Shown: positions 32,801 to 42,782 of the stretch, one piece after another
Numbering within the stretch: the stretch's first letter is position 1
How the letters are laid out: each line of letters begins with the position of its first letter
Source: Silene noctiflora
Lineage: Eukaryota > Streptophyta > Magnoliopsida > Caryophyllales > Caryophyllaceae
Reading direction: 5' to 3'
DNA length: 51,765 bases
Assembly (NCBI GenBank): GCA_009801015.1
Contig: VHZZ01000018.1
Span: 39,502 to 91,266, forward strand
Translations under genes and position numbers: made by a program
Notes under the pieces: model-generated
Database searches by the model: none
Seen by the model: the letters and a program-made list of their open reading frames with translations, nothing else
Told to the model about the DNA's origin: nothing

Positions 32801-34270
32801 GACAGACATGGAGAGTTTCAACAATGTGAAACAGTGGCTTAATGAAATTGATCGTTATGCTAGTGACAATGTCAATAAACTATTAGTTGGAAACAAGTGC
32901 GATCTTGCTGCCAATAGAGCTGTGCCATACGAGACTGCCAAGGTTATTGAGGCAGCTTTTATTTGCTTGATGTTTGTAGCGGCGATGAGGAAAACACTGA
33001 CTTTTTTCAGAACATTGTGTTTAACACAGGCTTTTGCTGATGAAATTGGCATACCTTTTATGGAGACCAGTGCTAAGGACGCTACAAACGTAGAACAGGC
33101 TTTCATGGCTATGACTGGTTCTATCAAAAACAGGTACTGGATCATGATTCTACAATGAAATAATCACTCAATTGAGTTGTTTGCGGTATTAGCAAACATC
33201 GACTTTGTCCTATTTTATGGCGACAGTATTATTTGTACTGACTACGCATAGAACTGCTAAGGTAAATAGGTAGGAATATAGGATGAACGACTTCCTTAGC
33301 AATACCCCATTATTTGATGGACAAAGGTTGAATTTCCTTGTGAATAAGTCAAGTAACTGTCTAGCTTATATTCCCCCATCCCGCATATATGATTCCTTCT
33401 GACTATGGCATTCAATTAAGCTAGTAGAGAAGGAAAGTCCGTATTGTACTTGCATATTAGAGGAGTGAAAAACAAAAATAGAAAGTTGAAAAACTCAAAG
33501 AAATGGACCAAAAAGAAAAAGAAAAAGAAAAAGTGGAAGAAATGGACCAAAAAGAAAAAGTCTGTATTGGAAAGTCCGTATTGTTAAAGAGGGACGAAAT
33601 ACTATTCTCTGACTTGTGGAAGCCAACTCTTGTGGAAAATAACAAGCGCTCTGTACTTTGAAGTGGCCAACTCTTATACTCCCTCCATCCCAAAATGTAT
33701 TGTCGTCAATACGACTTTGATTCTTTGATTGTCGAATAATGTCAACTTTGGTCTTTAGTTTCTCCAAACAAAGCGTCTTGCTTGTGGCAGACACTATCCG
33801 TCACAAGCTGAGGACGGATAGTACCCCTCTTACAATAGGACAAGTGGGAGGACAAGTAGGGGAGAAATGGAGCACCCCATGGATAGTGCCACTTGCATAT
33901 TGTGAGAGGGGCACTATCCGTCTTCAGCTTGATGGATAGTGCCCGTCTTCAATGAGAATTTGTGTTCTCCAAATACTATATGTTGTTATTATATGTGCTT
34001 TTAAAAAAGTAAAAGTTGTCATGCTTGATTTAAAACAACTATTTTTACCATCAATTCATAAAAAAATGTTACAGAGAACTATTTTAGGCTGTGATATCTT
34101 TTGACAAATAAAAATCAAACGAGGAACAATTAAACGCTCAATCATTTTGTTTACAAAATTGGTGATTCAATTGCAGGATGGCCAGTCAGCCAATGAACAA
34201 TGCCAGGCCTCCAACAGTTCAGATCCGAGGTCAGCCTGTCCAACAGAAGAGTGGTTGCTGCTCTTCCTAG
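29845..34270 (+). CDS. RABD2: Rab1-type small GTPase (RABD2)
   Basis: Exons 29845-29858, 32041-32113, 32270-32317, 32421-32468, 32598-32669, 32787-32942, 33030-33133 and 34177-34270; 202 aa, the usual Rab1 length. Motifs: GDSGVGKS (15-22), effector segment with STIGVDF, WDTAGQE (62-68, Gln67 present), NKCD (121-124), ETSAK, and a C-terminal CCSS with two cysteines for geranylgeranylation. Rab1/RABD GTPases control ER-to-Golgi transport. The tiny 14-nt first exon (MNPE plus two bases) is followed by a 2.2-kb intron, and the sequence [18 protein letters not shown] supports that joining. Every junction keeps phase. Intron 6 (32943-33029, 87 bp) has no in-frame stop and would add 29 residues if retained. 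Intron 7 carries a MITE. Assignment to RABD2 over RABD1 rests on recalled sequence similarity. Confidence 0.95.
30187..31300 (+). repeat. Intronic minisatellite, ~9 units of 100-150 bp
   Basis: The block TTTGGATTTAGGTCATGAAATTGTGATGAATTATGAGGTAGAGATG (described in parts) recurs down the RABD2 first intron. Copies of the GTGATGAAT-like anchor are at about 30294, 30393, 30506, 30625, 30738, 30873, 31021, 31156 and 31281, so spacing is 99-148 bp. Each unit also has a GAATTGTTGTATGAGGTAGA-like part, an AATTTGGAGTAATTCTTAAG-like part and CAGAAGCTGTCTTTTGG. Units differ by point changes and indels, so the array is old. It lies wholly within the intron and has no open frame. Confidence 0.88.
32943..33029 (+). 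other. Stop-free in-frame 87-bp intron of RABD2
   Basis: It starts GTTATT and ends ACACAG. Its length is a multiple of three and the frame from NKCDL..ETAK through it to AFADEIG is open. Family sequence (ETAKAFADEIG) shows it is an intron. The donor GTTATT is weaker than the GTAAGT/GTGAGT seen in other introns of this gene. Confidence 0.75.
33677..33768. mobile_element. Stowaway terminus relic in RABD2 intron 7
   Basis: TACTCCCTCCATCCCAAAAT begins a Stowaway-type end; the matching right end is not found, possibly because the MITE at 33769 inserted into it. Nearby GAAATGGACCAAAAAGAAAA is directly repeated at 33501 and 33539. Confidence 0.45.
33769..33964 (+). mobile_element. MITE with perfect 9-bp TSD in RABD2 intron 7
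   Basis: CAAAGCGTCTTGCTTG to AATGAGAATTTGTG, 196 bp, flanked by TTCTCCAAA at 33760-33768 and 33965-33973. It is very similar to the 13593 copy, including the hairpin arms, which suggests the two inserted in the same wave. Confidence 0.88.
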
Positions 34271-35434
34271 AAGATAATTTAACGGTTTCGTGATGCTACA
34301 TTGTGGCATGTAAGCATTTGTTTTTTGCTGCAATATTGTTTCAATTCAAAATTCTTCGACACAGCTTTTTTTAGGTACCCGGTGTCTAGTGGTTTGCATT
34401 TTGTTACATTTTCCTATTCTTTCTACTGTTAGATTCTTGTATAAAAATGACGATAACGAAAATTACTAGCATCAGACTTTGCTCATTATATTCATAGTTA
34501 AGAGTTCAAAATATTACTCCCAATGAATGATTCTATTTCTTGAAGTATTCCCGAGATCTGTTTTATTGTTATGCCACTCAGAAGTATGAAGCTCCTGTGT
34601 ATTTTTAACCATTCATTTTTTCCATCCTGAAGAGCGTTGGAGCGATTTCTTATTTGGTACCGTGGAGTTGTGGCTGATTTAACATTAGCGCCTTAACGTT
34701 CGGTTCAGTCATAATTTTGCTGTCCTGTGGTATTGTTAACAGGTGAAATACTTCCTATTGGGAAATTTTAACTAAATTGATCCGTGAGTTTACACAACTT
34801 TTGGAAAGTGTTGAAAAAAAAACGATTTAATTCGCGCCTTAAATTGAGATATTTCCTCAAACGTTCTATTGTTAACAGGTGAAATACTTCCTATTGGGAA
34901 ATTTTAAAAATACGCTAGCATCATCTTCGAGAGCGCTCTCACCCGCTCACCAATGCCATTCCTTTTTTTTGAGGTTGAGATCAACATAGACAATCTTCAA
35001 GTGCACTAGTTTTGTTAGTCGGGCTTCTAGTGCAACTTAGTCAACTAGCTTGTTCTGTAACTTTTGGGGTACTATAATTACCCTTTCTCTCTGTCAAAAA
35101 AACAAAAAAAGTGCACTAGTTGCTAGCTTAACGGTGCAACTGAAGCACGTAAACTACTCCACATATAACAAAAACGACTCATCTACCTCAATAACAAAAC
35201 TGATCAAAAATCGTCCTATTGTTAAATTTTATCTCCCCATCCCCTAGTAACTAAAAAACTACAAGAAAAATATTTGGGAAAAAAACAGAAAATATACAGA
35301 TTACAAAATCATCATAGACTTTGAAGTTAAATCTGATATCAGGAAACTCGAATTTGAGAGTTCTTTCCTGCGACTCAAAGGACTCGAAATGAAAGGCAGA
35401 CAAGGAGACCAAATCCCACATGGGAGAGCGGAGC
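34271..35434. other. RABD2/RGGA convergent 3' spacer with 40-bp direct repeat
   Basis: The two genes converge here. A perfect 40-bp direct repeat begins TATTGTTAACAGGTGAAATA at 34731-34770 and 34867-34906, 136 bp apart. No gene is supported. The bases near 35250-35434 are probably the RGGA 3' untranslated region. Confidence 0.6.
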
Positions 35435-38400
35435 TCAGGCACGAGCACCTAGAGTCGGGAACTGTTTCTGGTCCTCGATTATAGGAGAGGAGGCATTGTT
35501 CATCCTGTTACCTCCACCATAGTTGCCACCACTGCCACCACCACCTCTTGGACCACGTCCACGCCCCCTTCCACGACCACCGGGGCTGTAGTACTTCTCC
35601 CCGTCTGCAGGCTTCAAAAACTCATTGATGCTGACAGACTGCAAACACATGATAAAACTGTGTTAAAAGCCTATGATATAAATCCAGGCTGCCAAAGTGC
35701 CAATGAATTAACGCTTGCCTTTCAAAATGATTTGCCACAATACAGGACATATTGGTGTTAGAAAAACACGGGTTTCTAATTGTTACTGCTTGTTGTACAA
35801 ATATAGCATGGCATTAACTCCATTCTAGACACGACAAATGTTTTCATACTTTTAGTACAGAGCATCATAGATACCATCGTGAGATTGACACTCACTCGTA
35901 AACAATGGGACTTTATGCATGCACACGTCATTGTGAGAGCTTTACTTACATACAATATCCCTAAGTATCTCGAGAACATACCTTCTTTGCTCTCTCCTTT
36001 TCCGCTACTTCTTTCTTCTTATTCTTATCAGAACCCTGAAACAAGTGGTCGTACTCGTACAGGTGAACACCCAACATTTAACAATATTACGACCAAAAAC
36101 ACACAAGTAGTAGTAGCTAAAGAAGTGATGAATCCCGTCAGTAAAAAGGGTCCTAGAGGCTCACCAATTTTATGAAGACAGGGTCCTCATCCTTCCTGTT
36201 GGAAAGCTGCTGCATGGACTGAAGATCCTTGTCGACCTCAACTATTCGTTCCTCAGGTTTGAGAGCTAACAAAGCTTTCCTCTTGTCTTCGAGAACCTTT
36301 TCATACTCTTCCAGTGTCATCTCCTATTTACAAAGAAAAATAATATCAATGTGACTGCATGTCATTAAGAAGAATTTCGTAACTTCAGAAAGCAAAAAGT
36401 TCCTTCACATTCACCACAAGTTCTGATTGTAGGCGTCAAGCTCATTACTTGTATGAAACACAAAGCTAAGCAAGAAAAAATCAAGAATCATATCACGACT
36501 GGTTTTGTGGTGTTGAAGCTTCTTTAAGGTGCCTACTACTTGAGTGACCCTTCTGGTCTCTGACAAACGTACAAATGCGCAGAAATCAAGAATAAGAATA
36601 TAAGTTGGAAATTAAGTAGCCGAATGCTCGTCTATGTTTCGGAGAAACTATTGCTCGATATGCATACCCCAAAGATAAACAGGGTATATTCAGGGAGTAG
36701 AGTAGTAGACCATATCCAATATCAACATCTTTTCTTATAAGTTAGTAAAGCTACATTGACTAGATCACAAAATTACCTTTTCTTCTGGCTCCTTCTCTTC
36801 AGTCTCATCTGGCTGGACCTCCTTGTTGCCATCCACAGCCTCTTCGCCTGCTGGAAGATTCTCAGCAATCACATTCTTCTCAGGCTCTTCCACAACTTCC
36901 TCAATAGCTCTGAAAAAAGTACAAGAATATCATACTGCAAGCTTGCATGGGAACTGGGAAGTACTAATCGACAGAAAAGAACACAAGTGCTTTGAAAATC
37001 TTACGGAGCAACTTCATCAGATTGATTGCCCCAATTTCCACGACCAGCTCCCTCACGTTTGAACTCATTCCTAGTAAGAAAGAAAATTGGATATCTTTGT
37101 AAACAAGGAGAGAAACAAACTAAAATTTGCACGGAGAAATAAGCAACATTTACCCACGCCCAGTTCCACTATGGCGTTCATAGGTCCGACGAGGGCGGTC
37201 ACCATCTCTCCCTTCTTCATTGCTAAAGCCACCTCGGCGACCACCACGATATGGTCCACGAGGCCCCCCATAAGGCCTCCTTTCAGCAGCTTTCCCCCCT
37301 TCACCTTCATCTCCTTGGGGTCCAGGAGCTCCAGAGTTGTTAAAAGCATTTTCATTGTTTGAGTAGTCACGGTCTCGGTTGTACCCACCACGGCCACGAC
37401 TGCCTCCTCCTCCGCGCCCAAACCCACGGCCTCCTCCACGACCAGTTTCATTCTTTGCTTCCCTTACTGAGCCAAAAAAATTGAAATATAAGTAGTGACC
37501 ATGATATAGTGTATAAGAGAATGGACCAATGAAGATTACATATAGTCCATAAAAACGCAGAAATTAAACGTCATCTCCTGTGAAGAATGTAGATTATAGA
37601 AGACATACTAAAACGGAAATGGAAGAAATACTAAGATTGCAGGAGTAAAAAGCGTAGAAAAAATAACAAATTATAAACCAAACCAATCAAATGGCTCCTA
37701 TAATGTTAATGAAGAGGAACACTGAAGTGGAAGTATCCCTAGGAGTGCCACACCGTTAAGATCTAAAACAGTCTACAGCCGTGGTCCATAAAGTCAGCAG
37801 GCTCTCTAGAAAACAAATCTATGCCAGGAACAGAAACTTTGACAGACTACTACTGTGGCCAAACTGTGGCCAATAGCAGCTAGGAGGAGAACAAACTAAA
37901 GTCAACATACTTAACAAGACATGCCCACGAGTCAGTGATACATAGACATGTCTATTTCTCTCTTCCAACAACTTCGTCACTATCATTACCAAATTTAGCA
38001 GAAACCATAAAATAGGGGGCAGATATTGCCACCGGAGAAATATGTTCTTCCACAGGACGGAAAGAAAATGAATGGCTAGTTAATTAGGGCAGAGAACTCA
38101 TCAGACCTATGGAATTAGGCACAACCTAAACTAAGTTAGCACGCTCTCCATACTATTAATTGAATAACAGCTTGACAGGCACTTACTCTCAACACTTGCA
38201 TCATCAAAAAACATAGGATAATCTTAGAAAACAGAATTTCCACCAAACACTGTCACGGTGACGAGCCGGAAACGGAGCACACAAAATAAGTAGTACAATT
38301 CACAATCCACTCACAAAAAACAGCAACCTAGTTCACTATTGAAACAACCTCAAAATCGACCATCCCTTGAAACAGAATCCCCAAACCAATAACGGACATG

Positions 38401-39346
38401 AAACTTACAAACCCTAAAACACAAAACTCCACCCTGTGACACGAAACACGTATAAATCAATCCAAAACAACATATACCCATATAGAGGATTGCTCAAACC
38501 TTCTCCTTTCACATAGTAATAATATATAAATTCGCCCACTCGCATATAAATAATTGAAAGCAAAATGTTAAATATTTAATAGTTCTTTTAAGAGAAGGTT
38601 GGAGAAAAGACCGGAAAGAGAAGGTCCTTAGCAAAACTCAACCACATAAACATGAATAAAACACTATTCCACTACTGCTTATAAGTACTAAACCCTCCAA
38701 AATCTTGCACAAATTCTTTTTTTAAGACGAGCAAATCCTATGAAACGGGTCAAATAAATAGATGTGACAAAAAGTAAAATGCCTAGGGATGGACTTGTCT
38801 CATCTATCTATATAGGAGAGTACTTAACCCATTTTAAACATAAGACGGATATGACTGTATTAAGGTAGAACAGCTGAAAATATTATAAATCCACAAACTA
38901 TCACAAGCTCAGCAACCTTAAACATAGTCTTTATCATAACCAAAAATCAATTACAACACATCCAATCCAATCCAACTTCTACCATAATAAAAATACAACA
39001 ACAACAACAACAACAACAAAATCTTAATCTCAAAATGATTCGAGGTCGGCTAACATGAATAATCATCCGGAACTGCTATGCACAAAAAAAAGTTAATAAA
39101 AACAAAAGGAAGATTATAAAAATAGAAGCTTTAAATAAAAAATCATGAAATTAATCAACACATACCAGCTTGAGAAGGAGGAACGGGCTTAGTAGGCAAC
39201 TTAGCAGCTTTAGACTGTTGAGTTGCAGGCTCTTCAGTCTTCTTAGCCGCCATGGCTGCAAGTTGAGCCGAAGCAGACTCAACCAATTGAGATACATCAT
39301 CAATATCGTTGTCACCCAACAAATCAAAAGGGTTCATGGTCGTCAT
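35435..39346 (-). CDS. RGGA: RGG-rich HABP4/PAI-RBP1 family RNA-binding protein
   Basis: Exons 39346-39166, 37466-37154, 37070-37005, 36909-36777, 36323-36165, 36035-35982 and 35638-35435; 369 aa. The N-terminus MTTMNPFDLLGDND is the Stm1-type start typical of the plant family. Then come a Gly/Arg segment (GRGGGRGFGRGGGG, SRGRGGYNRDRD, GPYRGGRRGGF), an acidic Glu-rich segment, the HABP4 domain core (EMTLEEYEKVLEDKRKALLA, QQLSNRKDEDPVFIKL) and a C-terminal SVSINEFLKP, RGRGRGRGPRGGGG, then FPTLGARA. Relatives such as Arabidopsis RGGA bind RNA in the cytoplasm and associate with ribosomes, with links to salt and drought tolerance. All seven exons keep phase. The first intron is 1.7 kb. The name is by family; paralogues exist. 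Confidence 0.92.
37467..39165 (-). other. Long intron 1 of the RGGA-like gene
   Basis: 1.7 kb between the exon encoding the Stm1-type N-terminus and the RGG exon. It contains the TTG-tailed SINE fragment on the minus strand near 39000-39058; the remainder is AT-rich with no coding support. Confidence 0.7.
38994..39093 (-). mobile_element. SINE fragment with TTG tail, RGGA intron 1
   Basis: On the minus strand a block reading ATCATTTTGAGATTAAGATT followed by (TTG)7-8 aligns with the LIF2-intron SINE (CCATTTTGGGATTAAGGC then TTG repeats). TAATAAAAA occurs at 38985-38993 and 39094-39102 and may be the target duplication, though it is low in complexity. Confidence 0.65.
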
Positions 39347-40534
39347 TTTTCCTCAAAAAGTTGAAACTTAGGGTTTTAGCTGATTTAAGAACAACCAAGT
39401 TGTTAAAATTGAATCTTTATGCCATTTGGGAATTAGATCTGTGCATTTGTAGGGTAAATTAGGAGTATTTTGGATTGAGGATGAACAAATGGATAGGAAT
39501 AAGGGGAAGACAGAGAGAGGGCAGGTGACAAAGTCAGGAAAATGAAATGTGATGAGTGAGGGATGATGGTGTTTCTTAAACCCTAGCCGCAACGATAATT
39601 AATGATAAGTGAGGAAGTGTGTGTCGAAATGTTTTACGGAGTTTTTTTTTTTTTTTTTCCAAATCGGGTGTTTAATATCGATAACCGTGTCGGTATAAAG
39701 TCTTGTTCTTTTGGACTGAAACTGTCTGAACCGAACTAAATTTATTAGAGCTGAACTGACTGAAGTAAAGGTTGATTTTGTGAAGAGAAGAGTTGAACTG
39801 AACGAAGCTTAACTGAACTGAACTGAACTGAACTAAATAAAACTGATTTAAATTGAAATAAGTTGAGATTAAGTCCAAAAGAACATGACCTAATTCTTTG
39901 GTCGTGGGTGCTCTTAAAAAACCTAAACCGGTGTTAAATTTTACTTCGTTTTTACACATTTGTGAAATACAAAGTATATGTAAAATATATTTTAATCATA
40001 CGTATAAAATCAAATCAAATGAAATAGAGGAAGTATTGAAATGAGGAGGAATAATACTCGACAATTAGGTTAATCCTTTGATTGTGGTGTTACATAAAAC
40101 GTAAACTAGAGGTAAATATTATTCAAAAAATAAGGTGGAATAATTGTCGATAACAGTGTCTAATCTTTTAATCGTAAGTACACTTTAAAAACGTAAATCG
40201 GAGGCAAATATTATTCCATTGGGGTGGAATAATAATCCGACAAAATCTCAAATAATGTTATCAAGTATTCTGTTGCTTTTTGTGGAGTTTTTGTGTTTAT
40301 TTATGTGCAACTTGAGTTTTTTTAAGAGGAGAATAAAGATTGCAAATTGGGGAGACTATGACATGGTAGATGGCTAGATGCATGTTCTTGGTTGATAACT
40401 TGATGTGCTCTCATACTTTTAGAATAAGGTTCGGTACACTATGGAGTATGGAGTGCCTGTGTAGTTGTGTGCTACCTTCTCCATGTCAATATGCTTTTCT
40501 ATTTTGTTCATTTTCTAATATACCTATTTTGAAG
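39347..40534. other. RGGA promoter and spacer
   Basis: The leader of the minus-strand RGGA gene lies just right of 39346; minus-strand AACCCTAAG at 39367-39376 is leader-like. T14 at 39645. A run of AACTG/GAACT pentamers (AACTGAACTGAACTG) sits at 39805-39835. GATAACAGTGTC..AATCGTAAG and AATTAGGTTAATCC..GTGGTG at 40060-40240 are diverged direct repeats. No gene is seen. Confidence 0.5.
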
Positions 40535-40667
40535 CACAAATTCTCATTTGTGACGGTATTATATCATCACAAACTTGTGACATCTCACAAGAATCAAGTG
40601 AAAGAGAGCAAGTGGAAAGGCAAGAGGGAGCCGGGAGGGGAACTGTGAGAGATCACAAGCAGTTCTA
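40535..40667 (-). mobile_element. Short MITE with perfect 9-bp TSD
   Basis: CACAAATTCTCATTTGTGAC at the left and GATCACAAGCAGTTCTA at the right; ATTTTGAAG flanks at 40526-40534 and 40668-40676. At 133 bp it belongs to the short subfamily with 15040-15184. Confidence 0.83.
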
Positions 40668-40676
40668 ATTTTGAAG

Positions 40677-41545
40677 TAGAACTCGAAAATAAACGTAACC
40701 TTTTAAATCTGATATGATTACGTGGAATGTATTGTACGAAGTACAAGAGTTGTACGGAGTATAATCATGACATGGGTAGAAACCGAAATTACCCTTATCT
40801 CGATGCACTTGATGCTTGTCAGATTCATAATTACCCAACCTAAATATAATCATACATTTTACCTTTGAACCTCAATATCCGAAATGACCTTATCCAAAAC
40901 GACTACATCAAATCCAAATGGCTAGACTTCTACCCAATATTCGAAATTTTATCCAAAATGACTTTTAAATCTAATCATAACAGATCCAAAAATATCCAAA
41001 ACTTAAAACGACACGATCCAAAATGTATAACATAGTTGTTCCTCGTTACTAAGTCAACATTTAAGCTAACACTATATCAAACCCAAGTTACCCTGCCCAT
41101 CCATCCACTCCGACCACTATTGATTCGTTCCAAATCCCCAACCCTCCCACCGGCCACCGCCAAAAGCCCTCCTCGAAACTCCCTCCACTGCAAGTATAAC
41201 ACGAGACCTTGGATAGGTTAAAGCTACAACATCTTCGTGTCCTAAATAGGCTATTTCCTAGGATGGTTTACATAGTTCTCCTAATGACATGATCACCAGG
41301 AAAAAAAAAATACTTGTACAAGTAAGAGGTAAAAAACTATCTAAAAAAACACTTCCGGAAGACAAAATTCAACAATAGTAGACAACCATTTACTACTGTT
41401 TCTTGCAAAGAGGTCGGTACTAGTGAGACTGCTAATCGCCTAATCCTCCTATCTGTGGCCTCCGATCCAATTATCCAAATAGTCCTATAGGAATGTCTAG
41501 GCACTTGGCTGCTCTTGTTCATTTGAAACATCATAAACTCCATTA
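40677..41545. other. Intergenic spacer
   Basis: Repeated AATCCAAA/ATCCAAAATGAC motifs at 40860-41030 suggest an eroded repeat. The small frame at 41036-41221 is Pro/Ser-rich without a recognised domain. No gene is supported. Confidence 0.4.
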
Positions 41546-41862
41546 CATTCGTAAAGGTGAGGCTCCCCATAATTTCTCTTTCATTTTCTTATTCGTTCAT
41601 CTCATTTTCCACTAATTTTTCCATTTACCCTCCCCAATTTATATCTACATCTATACAATAATGGGTTCCCCAACAAATTTAATTCACACCCAATATATGG
41701 GAACCTCCCCAAAAGAACGCAAATAATCCTTTTTTTTTTAGGGAGACCTCCTCTACAAATGGTGGAGCCTCTAATTAAGGGGAAGTGTGTGCAAAGGCTC
41801 CCCATTTGAGGAGAGAGAGAGAGGACATATGGGGAGACACCTTCCCGCCTTTGCGGATGTTC
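41546..41862 (-). mobile_element. Harbinger-like MITE, third copy
   Basis: Left CATTCGTAAAGGTGAGGCTC, right GCCTTTGCGGATGTTC, followed by TAA (41863-41865) and preceded by TTA (41543-41545). The interior parallels the copies at 27868 and 28972, including TTTCCACTAATTTTTCCA, CAATAATGGG and GGAACCTCCCC. A second, different GAGCACCCACAATAG element seems to begin right at the end. Confidence 0.72.
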
Positions 41863-42782
41863 TAAGAGCACCCACAATAGAGAAAATGAGACTTCCTTTA
41901 ACACTCTATTTCTTTTAAGAGAACATCCTCTCAATTGTAGGCATACCTAACATGTCCTATTAGCAAGAGAAACATGAATACTTCCTCTAGTTTCAGTGGA
42001 AAGCAAACATTAGCCCTAGTGCCCAATNACCAATCATAATTTGTTATGCGTTCAATAATTTATTTATTAAAATTGAAAATTATTTAAAGTTGGAATAACT
42101 ATTTAAGAGGATCTCTTTGTTCCTTTTTATTGTTGTAAAAAAATTAGAGAAAATTCAAGGAACAGTAATGCCCATCAAAATATGCATGAACTACATGAAT
42201 GTTTCGGAAAAACAATATTTTTTTTAGTGGCATTGTTATCTATGACAAGATGCAGGCAGCTCCATCATCAAGTGAACTTAACTGGGTAGGCCACTTAACA
42301 GTAATTCAGTTGAATGATTGTAGTGGCGCAGTGCTGCTGGTTAATATCTTATGAACTTCGCGAAGTTTTTTAAAGAGGGTGTACAAAGTCGATCTTTTGT
42401 GGCCAGCATGTAATAGGCAGTGCGCTCTCAGTTTCTAATGTGCTTGTGCACTTGCCTTATAAAACTAAGAGAATAACTCTCCTTACCTACATAACATTGT
42501 GCCAAGCTAACAAAGTTCATCATGGAGAAGGATTCTGTGTTTGAAACATGCTGTCATATTAGTTAAGGGACATCCCCAGTATGTGGTCCAATAGACCCTA
42601 CAGTTTTCAGGGCTTAAAAATGCTACACAAATATTTAAAGAAGCCTGATAACTGTTTTCTGTTCGGCATCAAAGAAATTAATGCTGAAATGTGTCTGTTT
42701 AACTAAATTAAAGAATTATCACGCTTCAGTAATGTGAAAACAGATGGACAAGAAACGAATAGGATGAGGAGAAAGAACATAC
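41863..42782. other. Region beyond the broken ELMO gene
   Basis: The downstream ELMO exons expected here were searched for by eye on the minus strand and not found. One ambiguous base lies near 42027. The sequence is AT-rich, with a GAGCACCCACAATAGAG repeat start at 41866. Confidence 0.5.

Noticed and set aside
32943-33029. Coding continuation of the RABD2 exon through this segment
   Set aside because: Rab1 family sequence lacks these 29 residues and ACACAG|GC is a good acceptor, so it is annotated as an intron.
37071-37451. 126-residue Val/Glu-rich reverse frame
   Set aside because: It is the RGG exon of the RGGA-like gene read in the wrong frame; the correct frame gives GRGGGRGFGRGG with proper splice sites.
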